Shown here one piece after another: positions 27,747 through 37,609 of a stretch of DNA of 64,000 nucleotides. A program made the position numbers and the translations under genes. The notes under the pieces were generated by a model. That model saw only the letters and a list, made by a program, of their open reading frames with translations. It did not search any database and was not told the origin of the DNA. Source of the DNA: Pelolinea sp. (GTDB taxonomy: Bacteria > Chloroflexota > Anaerolineae > Anaerolineales > Anaerolineaceae); contig JAUYCC010000026.1 of NCBI GenBank assembly GCA_030692365.1, positions 1-64,000 on the forward strand, read 5' to 3'. Every line of letters starts with the position of its first letter. Position 1 is the stretch's first letter.

Positions 27747-29258
27747 TTAATTGCTTCCTTCTACTGCCCGAAGAATGTTTTCAACGGATGTATTTTTATC
27801 ATGGGTTAAAAATTCTTTTATAATTTTTCCCTGATACATCACTAAAATCCGGTCACACATATCCAGCAGTTCATGAATTTCTTCAGAGATAACCACAACC
27901 GCAGCACCTTCCTGCGCAAGTTGGTCAATAATACGCATGATTTCCACTTTAGCTTGAACGTCAACACCCTGAGTAGGTTCATCAAGCAGTAAGACCTTGG
28001 GTTTAATACTTACAAGTTTTGCGAAGACTGTCTTCTGTTGGTTGCCGCCGCTAAGGAATTGAACCTGCTGGTTTACAGAGCTTGCCTTTATATTAAGCTT
28101 GCCAACCATTTGGTTGACCAGTTGATTCTCTTTGGGATGATTAATTAGACCCACCTTGTTGATCAATTCACGAAGAATTGGAAGGGAAATATTTTCATAA
28201 ATCGGCCTGAGACCAAAAATACCATATCCATGTCTATCTCTCGGCAAATAAGCAACCCCTTGATCAAGTGCGTCTCTTGGGTCTTTCGCTTTAAAATTCT
28301 TTCCCTCAATCTTCACTGAACCTGTTCCTAAATGCTCGAGACCAAACAGACCACGGGCGAATGTATCCTTTCCGCAGCCTTCCAGCCCTGTCAAACCGAT
28401 AATCTCACCCTTTTTTAAGGTTAAATTAAGATTTGAGTATTCACCCGCTCTTGATAATCCCGAAACCTCCAGAACTACTTTTCCGTCAAGATTCCTGCCG
28501 GTATGCTTGAAACGTTCAACTGCTGCGCCACTAATCAGGCGGATTAACTCGGGCTGATCGAGCTCCTTGATATCATAATCACCAATTTTTTCGCCATCAC
28601 GTAAAATGGTAACCGTATCGCACAATTCAAATACTTCTTCCAGGTAGTGAGAAATGTAAATGAAAGCAACGCCTGTATCACGCTGTTTGCGAACAAAATC
28701 AAATAACATCTCAACTTCATTTTTCGGTAAAGGAGCGGTAGCCTCATCCAGGACAATGACTTTCGCATTAGCAAACATCGCTTTAGCAATTTCCAGGATT
28801 TGGCTTTCCGCCACACTTAATCCTTCCACTTTTCGGGTTACATCGATATTCAAACCTAATTCTCTAAGGTGTGTTTCTGCCAGTTGGTTAACTTTTCTCC
28901 AATCAATAATCCCCAATTTATTAACAGGCATATCGCCACAGAAGACATTTTCAGCAATACTTAATGGAGCGATCAGCTGCGAATGCTGGTGGACACAAGT
29001 GATCCCTAATTGGCGCGCGATGGTTGAAGTCATTGCATCAATTTCTTCGTTATTAAAAAAGATTAGCCCACCATCCTTCGGATAAATTCCCGTAAGGATA
29101 TTAACCAATGTTGATTTTCCTGCGCCATTTTTTCCTACAAGTCCCCGTATTTCACCAGGTTTTAAAAGAAAATCAACATTTCTAAGTGCTTTGACGCCCG
29201 GGAAAATTTTTACAATCCCCCGCATTTCGATAATATAACCATTGTTTTGATTATTCAT
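27747..29258 (-). CDS. Ribose-type ABC transporter ATPase (two NBDs)
   Basis: GLVGKNGAGKSTLVNILTG; LDEPTQGVDVQAK. Confidence 0.9.
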   Translation of the reverse strand: MNNQNNGYIIEMRGIVKIFPGVKALRNVDFLLKPGEIRGLVGKNGAGKSTLVNILTGIYPKDGGLIFFNNEEIDAMTSTIARQLGITCVHQHSQLIAPLSIAENVFCGDMPVNKLGIIDWRKVNQLAETHLRELGLNIDVTRKVEGLSVAESQILEIAKAMFANAKVIVLDEATAPLPKNEVEMLFDFVRKQRDTGVAFIYISHYLEEVFELCDTVTILRDGEKIGDYDIKELDQPELIRLISGAAVERFKHTGRNLDGKVVLEVSGLSRAGEYSNLNLTLKKGEIIGLTGLEGCGKDTFARGLFGLEHLGTGSVKIEGKNFKAKDPRDALDQGVAYLPRDRHGYGIFGLRPIYENISLPILRELINKVGLINHPKENQLVNQMVGKLNIKASSVNQQVQFLSGGNQQKTVFAKLVSIKPKVLLLDEPTQGVDVQAKVEIMRIIDQLAQEGAAVVVISEEIHELLDMCDRILVMYQGKIIKEFLTHDKNTSVENILRAVEGSN

Positions 29259-29313
29259 TCCGCGTCCCTATCTTGAATGTAATTAAAGATAATATAAAAA
29301 TAATTCCAAAATG

Positions 29314-29358
29314 ATGTCCTGCGGGCAGGACTTAAAACATTTACTACCCGCAGGACAT
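29314..29358 (-). promoter_or_regulatory. Intergenic stem-loop between SBP and ABC ATPase
   Basis: atgtcctgcggg ... cccgcaggacat 12-bp inverted repeat. Confidence 0.65.
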
Positions 29359-29369
29359 TGAGATTTTTT

Positions 29370-30503
29370 TTACTTTGAAACGTAGGCTGTGCCTTCCGGC
29401 TTGGTCCCACTCTTATCCATCAGAGTCCAGGGGATGTCGGTGCTAATATTGGATTCATCCACCAACACAGTAGCAAGGAACAATTCCATAGTGCCATCGG
29501 CATTTGCTTTTATTTTCGCAGGTGACCAGATAGCGCCTTCTTGTACGAATTCGCCCTCTTCAATGGGTTCACCTTTAAGAGCTTTATCTATATAGGCAGT
29601 CACAACAGGGAAGTCAGAAACTGGCTGTCCACCGCATCCGTCATGAGTACCATTCCAAATACCCTCAAGCGCCGTTGGGCCGCAGTCAACAGATGTCATG
29701 ATCATGTGGTCTTTTTCGCCGCGCAGCGGTACAGACCCGCGCACCTGCTCGAGTGCAGCCAATGTTCCAGGAACATATACGTTATCTGAGTGCATGTAAA
29801 TACCACGCAGGTCAGGGTTAGCGGTTAAAACATCGATCGCGATCTGTTGGCCTTTTGCGGCATCCCAGTCTCCAACCTTCTGGATAACTTCAATGTCGGG
29901 ATATTTGTCAACAATATCGTGGAAGCCATCTCGCCGTAGTTGGCCTACATTCTGGCCGAGGTTACCGGTGATTTCCAATACTTTGCCTTCTGGTTTGCCA
30001 TAAACCTTAGTGAGCATATCTACCATCTTCTGTCCAGCCTGCTGACCAGCCAGGAAATTATCTGACAGGACAGTCATTGCAATTTTGCATCCCGCGGGTG
30101 AGCGGTCAATGGTAAAGAAGGGAACACCAGCCGCATTCGCTTTTTCAACAGCGGCGCAAATGCCAGCGCTGTCTTCCGGGACGGTCACGATGGCATCAAC
30201 ACCCAGAGAGAGCATGTAGTCAATATCGTCATTTTGCTTCTGAGGATCCGCATTGGCATTCGTGGTAATGATTGACCAGCCCATTTTATTGACTGCCTGC
30301 GCGAACGCATCTTCGATCATTTTTTGGCCGCCATATAACGCCGGAGCCGCATAACCAATTTGAACCGTTGTATCTTTAGCTGCAACCTCGACCTCAACAA
30401 TCTGAGTTTGAATCTCTGTCTTGGTTACAACTTCGGGTTGGCAGGCGGTCAGCGCGAAAGCTGCGACCATAACCAAACCCAACAAGAATTTTAGTGATTT
30501 CAT
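29370..30503 (-). CDS. Sugar ABC transporter substrate-binding lipoprotein
   Basis: LGLVMVAAFALTACQ lipobox; periplasmic binding protein type 1 fold (IGYAAPALYGGQ...). Confidence 0.85.
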   Translation of the reverse strand: MKSLKFLLGLVMVAAFALTACQPEVVTKTEIQTQIVEVEVAAKDTTVQIGYAAPALYGGQKMIEDAFAQAVNKMGWSIITTNANADPQKQNDDIDYMLSLGVDAIVTVPEDSAGICAAVEKANAAGVPFFTIDRSPAGCKIAMTVLSDNFLAGQQAGQKMVDMLTKVYGKPEGKVLEITGNLGQNVGQLRRDGFHDIVDKYPDIEVIQKVGDWDAAKGQQIAIDVLTANPDLRGIYMHSDNVYVPGTLAALEQVRGSVPLRGEKDHMIMTSVDCGPTALEGIWNGTHDGCGGQPVSDFPVVTAYIDKALKGEPIEEGEFVQEGAIWSPAKIKANADGTMELFLATVLVDESNISTDIPWTLMDKSGTKPEGTAYVSK

Positions 30504-30663
30504 CTTTCTCTTACTCCTTTTTTTTATTTTTTGATAGTCTCAAATAACAGATGTGTTCGTAAATTTCTTCTTATAATCCACCTCCTTCAAGAATATATAA
30601 GCCCTGTCAAATAGAATGATGATTCATAACACAACAAGAATGCCGATCTCATCTTATAAAATC

Positions 30664-30731
30664 GCGTAAAGGTTTGCGTAAAGGTTTGCGCAAACATTTT
30701 ACATTATAGCAATATTTCACATCAGTGTCAA
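30664..30731 (-). promoter_or_regulatory. Promoter (TTGACA-N17-TATAAT on minus strand) with LacI-type operator GTTTGCGCAAAC and 12-bp tandem repeat
   Basis: TGTCAA 30726-30731, ATTATA 30703-30708 (plus-strand view); palindrome 30684-30695; gcgtaaaggttt x2 at 30664-30687. Confidence 0.8.
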
Positions 30732-30804
30732 GAATTTTTAAGGAATACGTCTGAATTTTCAATTCATTTGATAACAAACCACATTTCGCCATTCAATAAA
30801 AAAG

Positions 30805-30850
30805 AAAGACCTGCGTATTTTAGGAATCACGCAGGTCTTTGATTAATAAT
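30805..30850 (-). terminator. Terminator downstream of SDR gene
   Basis: aaagacctgcgt/acgcaggtcttt 12-bp stem; T-rich tract on minus strand. Confidence 0.75.
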
Positions 30851-30875
30851 TCCAATTATTAATCTGAGCTTTTTT

Positions 30876-31640
30876 TTAATCAGCAAATGGAGAGCTCTTA
30901 CCCTCAAAAGGATTTCTGAAATTGTAAACCGGTACATCCGGGATATGCACCTGATCCGGCTGCTGGATCACCCAGGCAACCGCATCGGCAATCGTTTCCG
31001 GCGGCACAAACCTCGCCAGGATTTCGGGTGTCAGTTTCGCGCCTGAATCAGGCCAGAATGGTGTATTCGTGGCTGCGGGTGAAATGAGATGGACATGGAT
31101 ATTATCGCGCGTCAGTTCTTCGCGCAGAGCCGCACTTAACCCTTCCAGACCCCATTTGGCCGCGCAGTAAGCAGTACGGTTATCCTCGCCCACCTTTCCT
31201 GCCAGAGAACCAATATTGACGATCCTACCGCCCCCCTGCTTTCTCATATAAGGCACTACCGCCCGCGTGCACAGAAATGGCGCCTTTAAAGTGGTATCCA
31301 GGGTATGATCCCAAAATTCTTCGGTGGTCTGTTCCAGGCTGCCTGGAGGTCCCCAGAAAGCGCTGTTGACCAGGATATCTACCCGGCCGTATTTTTCAAC
31401 AACTTTCTTTACCATCTCTTCAACATCCCCGTTGTCCGTCACATCTGCCGGGATGCTTACAGCTTCAGCGCCCAGATTCAGCACTTCCAGTTTTATTTTT
31501 TCCAGCTTCTCTTCAGTCCGCGCGACCAGTGCTAGTTTAGCACCTGACGCCGCCAATTTAAGACTGGTAGCTTTGCCTATGCCGCTGCTCGCGCCAGTGA
31601 CTATAGCGACTTTGCCCTTAATTTCCATAATTGCCTCCAA
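30876..31640 (-). CDS. SDR family oxidoreductase
   Basis: VTGASSGIGKATS, YCAAKWGLEGLS. Confidence 0.85.
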   Translation of the reverse strand: MEAIMEIKGKVAIVTGASSGIGKATSLKLAASGAKLALVARTEEKLEKIKLEVLNLGAEAVSIPADVTDNGDVEEMVKKVVEKYGRVDILVNSAFWGPPGSLEQTTEEFWDHTLDTTLKAPFLCTRAVVPYMRKQGGGRIVNIGSLAGKVGEDNRTAYCAAKWGLEGLSAALREELTRDNIHVHLISPAATNTPFWPDSGAKLTPEILARFVPPETIADAVAWVIQQPDQVHIPDVPVYNFRNPFEGKSSPFAD

Positions 31641-31735
31641 AGTAAATGATTTTTATATGGGGTATTCCAACCGATGACATGAAAAATCCCACTGCTTCTT
31701 TTTTTGAAATTTCTAATACTATAATTATAGTCGCC

Positions 31736-32680
31736 ATGAATTCAGCCAGAAAATGGGATGTCATCGGTTTTGGCGCTATCGCTGTGGACGATTTGCTGTA
31801 TGTCCATTCATTCCCCCAGCCTAATTCAAAAATTGAGGTTGTCAAACGCGACCGGCAGGGCGGTGGTCTAACCGGAACCGCTTTGGTGGCTGCCTCTCGT
31901 TTGGGAGCGCGTTCGGCATACTTTGGCTTGCTGGGGCATAATGATCTTTCAGACTTCACCATCCGGGAATTTGCCCGGGAAGGTGTTGACACGTCGCTTT
32001 GCCCGAGAAATGAAAAAGCTCAACCAATATACTCTTCTATCATCGTTGACCAGTCAAACAGTGAAAGAACCATACTTTATTCTCTTGAGAATTTCTCACC
32101 TCCAGAACCCACTCTCATTCCTCGAGACCTGCCAAAGGCTTGCAGGCTGGTGTTCATAGATACCTACTTCCTTCCTTTGACAAGATATTTGGTGGAGATT
32201 TCCCACTCATGCGATACTCCTGTAATCGCGGATATTGAGTCCCTTAGGATTATGGATTTCCCGGAGACGCTGGACGCGATTGATTATTTGATCCTGAGCC
32301 AGGAGTTTGCCGCTCAAATCACCGCAGCCAGTTCCCCTGCAAACATCCTTCAAAAATTGAATACCCCTCAACGGAACTGTGCAGTCATCACTGAAGGAAA
32401 ACAGGGCTGCTGGTTTCAGGAGAAAGGTGGCGCTGTCTATCATATGCCTGCCTTCAAAGTAGATGCAGTGGATACCACCGGATGTGGAGATGTCTTTCAC
32501 GGCGCCTACGCCGCAGCACTGGTTAGGGGCGAGGTTAACACCACGGCTGTAATCCAGGCGTCCGCAGCAGCCGCTATGAAAGCCACAAAGCCGGGCGGCA
32601 GGGCAGGTATACCCAGCCTTAACGCATTGCAAGAATTCATCAAGGCAAATCCTGAAGTTGTTCCTCATAAGGTCGAATAA
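31736..32680 (+). CDS. PfkB/ribokinase family carbohydrate kinase
   Basis: DVIGFGAIAVDDLLYV; DTTGCGDVFHGAYAAAL; ATG 31736 preferred to 31646. Confidence 0.85.
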   Translation: MNSARKWDVIGFGAIAVDDLLYVHSFPQPNSKIEVVKRDRQGGGLTGTALVAASRLGARSAYFGLLGHNDLSDFTIREFAREGVDTSLCPRNEKAQPIYSSIIVDQSNSERTILYSLENFSPPEPTLIPRDLPKACRLVFIDTYFLPLTRYLVEISHSCDTPVIADIESLRIMDFPETLDAIDYLILSQEFAAQITAASSPANILQKLNTPQRNCAVITEGKQGCWFQEKGGAVYHMPAFKVDAVDTTGCGDVFHGAYAAALVRGEVNTTAVIQASAAAAMKATKPGGRAGIPSLNALQEFIKANPEVVPHKVE

Positions 32681-34179
32681 TGCCCAATTTTCTGGGTTTG
32701 GATATCGGCACCACCAGCATCAAAGCCATCCTTTTGGATAGCGATCAAGGCAAAATTATATCTACGGCACACCTGCCAACTCCCGTTAAACATTCCGGAC
32801 CCAACCAGGATGAACATGACCCGCAGGTTCTATATGCAACAATTGCGGAGTGCATTAAAAAAGCGACGAGTAACCTCCCGGTTCATGCCCTGGGGATCAG
32901 CAGCCTGGCAGAGGCGGGTTTACCGCTGGATCGATCTGGAAATCCCTTATTTCCGATCATCGCCTGGTACGATTCCCGCTCGCAGCCACAGGCTGACCGG
33001 ATTTTAGGTTCTTTTTCTGAAGAGCGCCTTTTTGAGATTACAGGCCAGAAGGTCAGTTATTCCTTTGGGCTCTTCAAGTACCTGTGGATCAAAGAGAACC
33101 ACCCGGATCGAATCCGGGATATAGCTTGTTGGCTGTCAGTGCCGGATTACATCCTTTTTCGCCTGTCCGGGAATAAAGCCACTGAGTACACCCAGGCCTC
33201 ACGCACCCTGCTATTTGACCAGAATAAAAAAGACTGGTCTGAGGAGTTGCTGGCTTATGCCGGGCTTGATCGCAGTAAGCTGCCATCCTTGATGCCATCC
33301 GGTTCGGTGATGGGCTCCATCACAAAAGAAGCCAGCGACATTACCGGGCTGCCAGTTGGCTTGCCGTGCGTGCTCGGTGGGCATGACCATTTATGCGGTG
33401 CTTTCGCCAGCGGAGGTACGCGCGCGGAGAAGATCATTGACTCCAGCGGTACTGCCTGCGCTATTATGGCACTTACCAGCAAATTTAATTCGGACAAGCA
33501 GATTGTAGAATCCGGTTTTGTAAATTACATCCACGTGGTACCGGATTTATATGTAATAAAGGGCGGCTTGAAAGCCGCGGGTAAAGCAGTGGATTGGCTG
33601 GCATCACAGTTCGGCCAAGATAACCATTTTGATAATGACCAACTGATCAAGCATTATGAAGCAAACAAAAATGACAGGCCGCTGTGGCTGCCATTTTTTC
33701 ATGGCTCGGGTACACCCGGGATGGAGCCATTTAACCGCGCCAGTCTCATCGGTCTAACGCTGGAACATTCACGTGAAGATATCGCGATTGCCTTGTATGA
33801 GGGGCTGGGATTCTGGTTGCGTGAAAATATTGAGACCATTCAAAAGATAACCGGGACCCAGCCAAAAGATATCATCACAATTGGCGGGACGAACCAGAAC
33901 CCGCTTATGCGTATGGTCAAAGCCAGTATTACAAATTACCCAGTCACTTCACCGACAGTTCCTGAGTCTTCCGCGGTGGGTGCCGCGCTTTTGGCAGCGG
34001 TCGGGATAGGTGCTGTCGCTTCATTTCAAAAAGCGCCCGAGATTCTGAATTATCCTGCGTATGTTATTGAACCTGATCCCGACTGGGTTAACCGTTACAA
34101 TTCAATGTACGAAAAAGTTTATCTGCCTGCCAAAATAAGGCTTACAGAAATCATTAAGGTCATGCGTGACATAAACTAA
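32680..34179 (+). CDS. FGGY family carbohydrate kinase
   Basis: FLGLDIGTTSIKAILLD; GGHDHLCGAFASG; TIGGTNQNPLMRMVKA. Confidence 0.88.
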   Translation: MPNFLGLDIGTTSIKAILLDSDQGKIISTAHLPTPVKHSGPNQDEHDPQVLYATIAECIKKATSNLPVHALGISSLAEAGLPLDRSGNPLFPIIAWYDSRSQPQADRILGSFSEERLFEITGQKVSYSFGLFKYLWIKENHPDRIRDIACWLSVPDYILFRLSGNKATEYTQASRTLLFDQNKKDWSEELLAYAGLDRSKLPSLMPSGSVMGSITKEASDITGLPVGLPCVLGGHDHLCGAFASGGTRAEKIIDSSGTACAIMALTSKFNSDKQIVESGFVNYIHVVPDLYVIKGGLKAAGKAVDWLASQFGQDNHFDNDQLIKHYEANKNDRPLWLPFFHGSGTPGMEPFNRASLIGLTLEHSREDIAIALYEGLGFWLRENIETIQKITGTQPKDIITIGGTNQNPLMRMVKASITNYPVTSPTVPESSAVGAALLAAVGIGAVASFQKAPEILNYPAYVIEPDPDWVNRYNSMYEKVYLPAKIRLTEIIKVMRDIN

Positions 34180-34201
34180 TTATTCGGAGGTAATTGACAT
34201 A

Positions 34202-35188
34202 ATGAATATCGGAAAATTAAGAGGATTGCAGGAAATTTCAACCCCTGAAGGATTTATCACAGTCCTCGCACTGGATCAGCGCGGTTCGCTTTTTAAGGCG
34301 CTGGGAATGAGCGAGGGTGATCCCGCCCTATATCAGGCAGTCCGCGAGTTCAAGAAAGCGACCACCAGTGAACTGATGCCCGCTTGCAGCGCAGTGCTGC
34401 TGGATCCCGAGTTTGCCGCCGCGGAAGCCATCAGCGAAGGATGGATCTCCGGCCAGAAGGGCTTGATTGTCACCCTGGAAGAAACCGGGTATGTGGACTC
34501 CCCAGACGGGCGGCTCAACCCCTTTATTCCAAACTGGTCATTGGGAAAAGCCAAGAGAATGGGCGCTTCTGCAGCTAAACTTCTGGCATATTATGACCCC
34601 CGCATCAAAAAGCTGGCGGACTACCAGGAACGGTTCATCAGTGATATTGTTGAAGGATCGGTTGAACTGGATTTCCCGCTGCTTCTGGAACCAATGAGCT
34701 ATTCAGCTGATCCTTCCGTACTGAAAAAATCACCCGAGTTTGCCAAATTTCGCCCACAAATTGTGCGCGAAACCGCTGAGCGGCTGGGCGCCTTGGGTGT
34801 TGACCTGTTGAAGCTGGAATTTCCTTGCGATACCGAATTTGAAAAAGACAAATCCATCTGGCTCAAAGCCTGCAAAGGGATCACTGAAGTCTCACCCGTT
34901 CCTTGGGTGCTGCTATCCGCCGGTGTTGATTTTGGTGTGTTTAAAGAACAGCTGGAGGTCGCCTGCAAAGCCGGCGCCAGCGGCTTTGTGGCCGGTAGGG
35001 CTATTTGGAAAGAAGCAGCTCCATTGAAAGGACAGGATCGGATTAATTTCCTTTCGAAAACCGGCAAGGACAGGATGAACCAGTTAGTCGAGATTGTCAA
35101 CCAATCCGCCCGCCCCTGGAAAAACGCAGTTCGCGGTGAGATAAGCCATGTCGAACAAGGCTGGATCAATAATTATCAGGATTTCTAG
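34202..35188 (+). CDS. Tagatose-bisphosphate aldolase-like (LacD-like) class I aldolase
   Basis: FITVLALDQRGSLFKALG; LLKLEFPC; WVLLSAGVDFGVFKEQ. Confidence 0.75.
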   Translation: MNIGKLRGLQEISTPEGFITVLALDQRGSLFKALGMSEGDPALYQAVREFKKATTSELMPACSAVLLDPEFAAAEAISEGWISGQKGLIVTLEETGYVDSPDGRLNPFIPNWSLGKAKRMGASAAKLLAYYDPRIKKLADYQERFISDIVEGSVELDFPLLLEPMSYSADPSVLKKSPEFAKFRPQIVRETAERLGALGVDLLKLEFPCDTEFEKDKSIWLKACKGITEVSPVPWVLLSAGVDFGVFKEQLEVACKAGASGFVAGRAIWKEAAPLKGQDRINFLSKTGKDRMNQLVEIVNQSARPWKNAVRGEISHVEQGWINNYQDF

Positions 35189-35191
35189 AAA

Positions 35192-36421
35192 ATGGAGAAA
35201 GTAATGCAATACGATAAAAAAGATTACTTTGTTGCGACCTATTATGTGGAATCGCCGCAGCCTTTAATAAAAGTGGCTGAAACCATTGCGGATATTGAGA
35301 GCACCGGCCCCTGGCTGGGGACAGGGCAGCCCACCGAGTTATATCTCAATTGCCGGGCGATAGTCGGCGATGTGCGCGAAGCCTCCCCCGGTAAAGGCGA
35401 ATTTGATATCCTTTTCCCGGTGGCGAACCTAAACATGGAGACCGCTGCTTTCCCCTCCCTGTGGCTGACCATGATCGGCGGCGGAACGCACGCTCTGGCA
35501 GCCTATGAAAAATCCCGCCTTCTGGATTTTCAGCTGCCGGATTCAGTACTCGATAAAATGCCCGGTCCGGGTTATGGCCCGGAAGGGATCAGAAAATTGT
35601 TGGGCGCAGCGCCGGATGAGCTGTTGATAGGGACGATTGTCAAACCGACCGCCGGCCTGACGCCCGTTGAAGTGGCGGATATCTGTACCAAAGCCGCCAT
35701 GGGAGGCGTGCGCTTCATCAAGGATGACGAAAAGATGATGAACACACCCTATTGTCCTTTGGCTGAAAGGGTGAAACTGGTTTGCAAAGGTCTGAAACAG
35801 GCGGAGGACGCTACCGGCAAGAAAGTGCTTTATACGCCCCATATCACAGCGCAACCTGAGTACCTGCTAAAGAACGCTGAAATTGCTCTCAAAAACGGCG
35901 CTACCGGTTTAATGGTGAACTTTTTCGCTGCGGGTTTTAACAGCCTGCAAACGCTGCGCACCCAGGTGAACCCGAATGTTCCCATCTATGCCCACTGCGG
36001 CGGGAAAGAAGCGTTGGGGCGTGCGCCCGGGCAGGGCGTTGACCCCGTCGCAATTGTTCGATTCGTGCGCTTGTTGGGCGGTGATATTTTCCGCCAGAGT
36101 ACCATCGGCGGTTATCTGGTGGGTGCAACGCCGGAAGAAGGGCGGACTCTATTCAAGGTAATGTCAGAACCGATGGGTAAGATCAAACCGATGATCCCCG
36201 CTGTTTCCGGCGGGCTGAGCCCAAAAACACTCGCTCCTAATCTGGAAGTATTTGGCACCGCCGCGCTGATGCTGGCCGGCACAGGCATCACCCTGCATCC
36301 CATGGGCGTCAGGGCTGGCACCACCGCGCTTTACCAAGCAGCGGACGCGTTTAAAGCAGGTATCGCTCTCGAAGAATACGCCAGAACGCACGAAGAACTG
36401 CGCCTGGCGATTACTAAATAA
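35192..36421 (+). CDS. RuBisCO-like protein (form IV)
   Basis: GTIVKPTAGLTP, GGVRFIKDDEKMMNTP, PIYAHCGG, PAVSGGLSP motifs of the RuBisCO superfamily. Confidence 0.88.
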   Translation: MEKVMQYDKKDYFVATYYVESPQPLIKVAETIADIESTGPWLGTGQPTELYLNCRAIVGDVREASPGKGEFDILFPVANLNMETAAFPSLWLTMIGGGTHALAAYEKSRLLDFQLPDSVLDKMPGPGYGPEGIRKLLGAAPDELLIGTIVKPTAGLTPVEVADICTKAAMGGVRFIKDDEKMMNTPYCPLAERVKLVCKGLKQAEDATGKKVLYTPHITAQPEYLLKNAEIALKNGATGLMVNFFAAGFNSLQTLRTQVNPNVPIYAHCGGKEALGRAPGQGVDPVAIVRFVRLLGGDIFRQSTIGGYLVGATPEEGRTLFKVMSEPMGKIKPMIPAVSGGLSPKTLAPNLEVFGTAALMLAGTGITLHPMGVRAGTTALYQAADAFKAGIALEEYARTHEELRLAITK

Positions 36422-36440
36422 ACCCGTTTGTATTAAAAAG

Positions 36441-36476
36441 AAAAGCAGGTTTGGAAATTATCCACACCTGCTTTTT
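36441..36476. terminator. Bidirectional terminator between convergent genes
   Basis: aaagcaggtttgg / ccacacctgcttt with flanking A/T tracts. Confidence 0.7.
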
Positions 36477-36494
36477 AGTTAACTAAGAATCGAT

Positions 36495-37505
36495 TTATTT
36501 CCTGAAAAGAAGTTTACGGAAGAGTGCCATATTTTCCACCGCGTTGCCGTTCTTGATCAAAGTCCCGAGCTTATCCATACCGACTTCATCGATCAGATCG
36601 TCAAACGCCATCATCCAGCGCACACCTTCACCGATAGTATCTGCCGGGTTGGTGCGGTAGGGGAAGAGGTCGAGTGACTTCCATCCGGAGTAATTGGTCT
36701 TGCGCAGCCAGTAAAACATTTCCAGATAAGCCAGGAAATGGACTGAAGCGAACATCATGTCTCCGTCCGCGTCCGCGTAATTGTCATTGAGATGCAGGTG
36801 GAAAAGCTTGTCACCTTCTCTCTGGCACAAGACGACCGATTCTGCCAGATTTTCATGCGCATAAAGTGAATGACCAACATCAATATTGATGCCAACGTTT
36901 TTTCGGTCTATATCCCGAACAAGCATGAGTGATTTGGAGACCGTGCTGATAAAAGAATAAGAGCGCGGTTCACTGGGCTTGGGTTCCAATCCGCTCTTTA
37001 TGGCAGGGTTGTGGTCAGCGGCTGCGCGCATGCCCTCCACCCACCAATCGTACATCGCTTGGTAATCCGCTTCAAAATAATAATCATAGCCGTCCTGACC
37101 GGGCCAGATGTTGATATAAGGGCTGCCAGCTTCCGAAGCCAGGTCAATCGCCCGTTTAATCACATCCAAAGCCAACTTGCGGACTTTTGGATCCGCGGCG
37201 CCCAAGGTGCCTTTTGTAAAATCAATCCCGCCCCAAAGTTGGGGGGCGATTCCGATCAGTGCAATTCCGTTATCATCCAGCACGGAGCACACCGTTTTCC
37301 AGTTGCGGGTATTGATGCCCACACAACTGGCATCATCAGTTTCATCCATATTCATTTCAACGCCCTGGACCAGGCCTTGCTTGCCGGCGATTTTAATCAG
37401 TTCCAGGATCAGTTGGTTTTCACCTGGTTTGGCGTAATCCGGATTAAACCGGTCAGATGGGTAATTGTAGTTATGGATAATCGCAGCATATTTCATTTCA
37501 TTCAT
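36495..37505 (-). CDS. Xylose isomerase-like TIM barrel sugar isomerase/epimerase
   Basis: NIWPGQDGYDYYFEADYQAMYDWWVEGMR; GLEPKPSEPR; NIDVGHSLYAHENLAES. Confidence 0.75.
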   Translation of the reverse strand: MNEMKYAAIIHNYNYPSDRFNPDYAKPGENQLILELIKIAGKQGLVQGVEMNMDETDDASCVGINTRNWKTVCSVLDDNGIALIGIAPQLWGGIDFTKGTLGAADPKVRKLALDVIKRAIDLASEAGSPYINIWPGQDGYDYYFEADYQAMYDWWVEGMRAAADHNPAIKSGLEPKPSEPRSYSFISTVSKSLMLVRDIDRKNVGINIDVGHSLYAHENLAESVVLCQREGDKLFHLHLNDNYADADGDMMFASVHFLAYLEMFYWLRKTNYSGWKSLDLFPYRTNPADTIGEGVRWMMAFDDLIDEVGMDKLGTLIKNGNAVENMALFRKLLFRK

Positions 37506-37609
37506 TTTTTCACCTCATTGATCAGGTATTTTCAAATGATAAAAATCCGCCTCTGGTGTATTGGTCTGTCCAATTTTCCAGAGGCGTAATAGCTCATTTG
37601 GTTATTAAG

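Noticed and set aside
30664-30695. Short tandem repeats as a CRISPR-like array
   Set aside because: Only two 12-bp units without spacers; fits a LacI operator region. No CRISPR array or cas gene was seen in the window.
31718-31731. ACTATAATTATAGT palindrome as a regulator site before the PfkB gene
   Set aside because: It contains -10-like hexamers in both directions but lacks a convincing -35 and is AT-rich enough to be chance; left as unproven.
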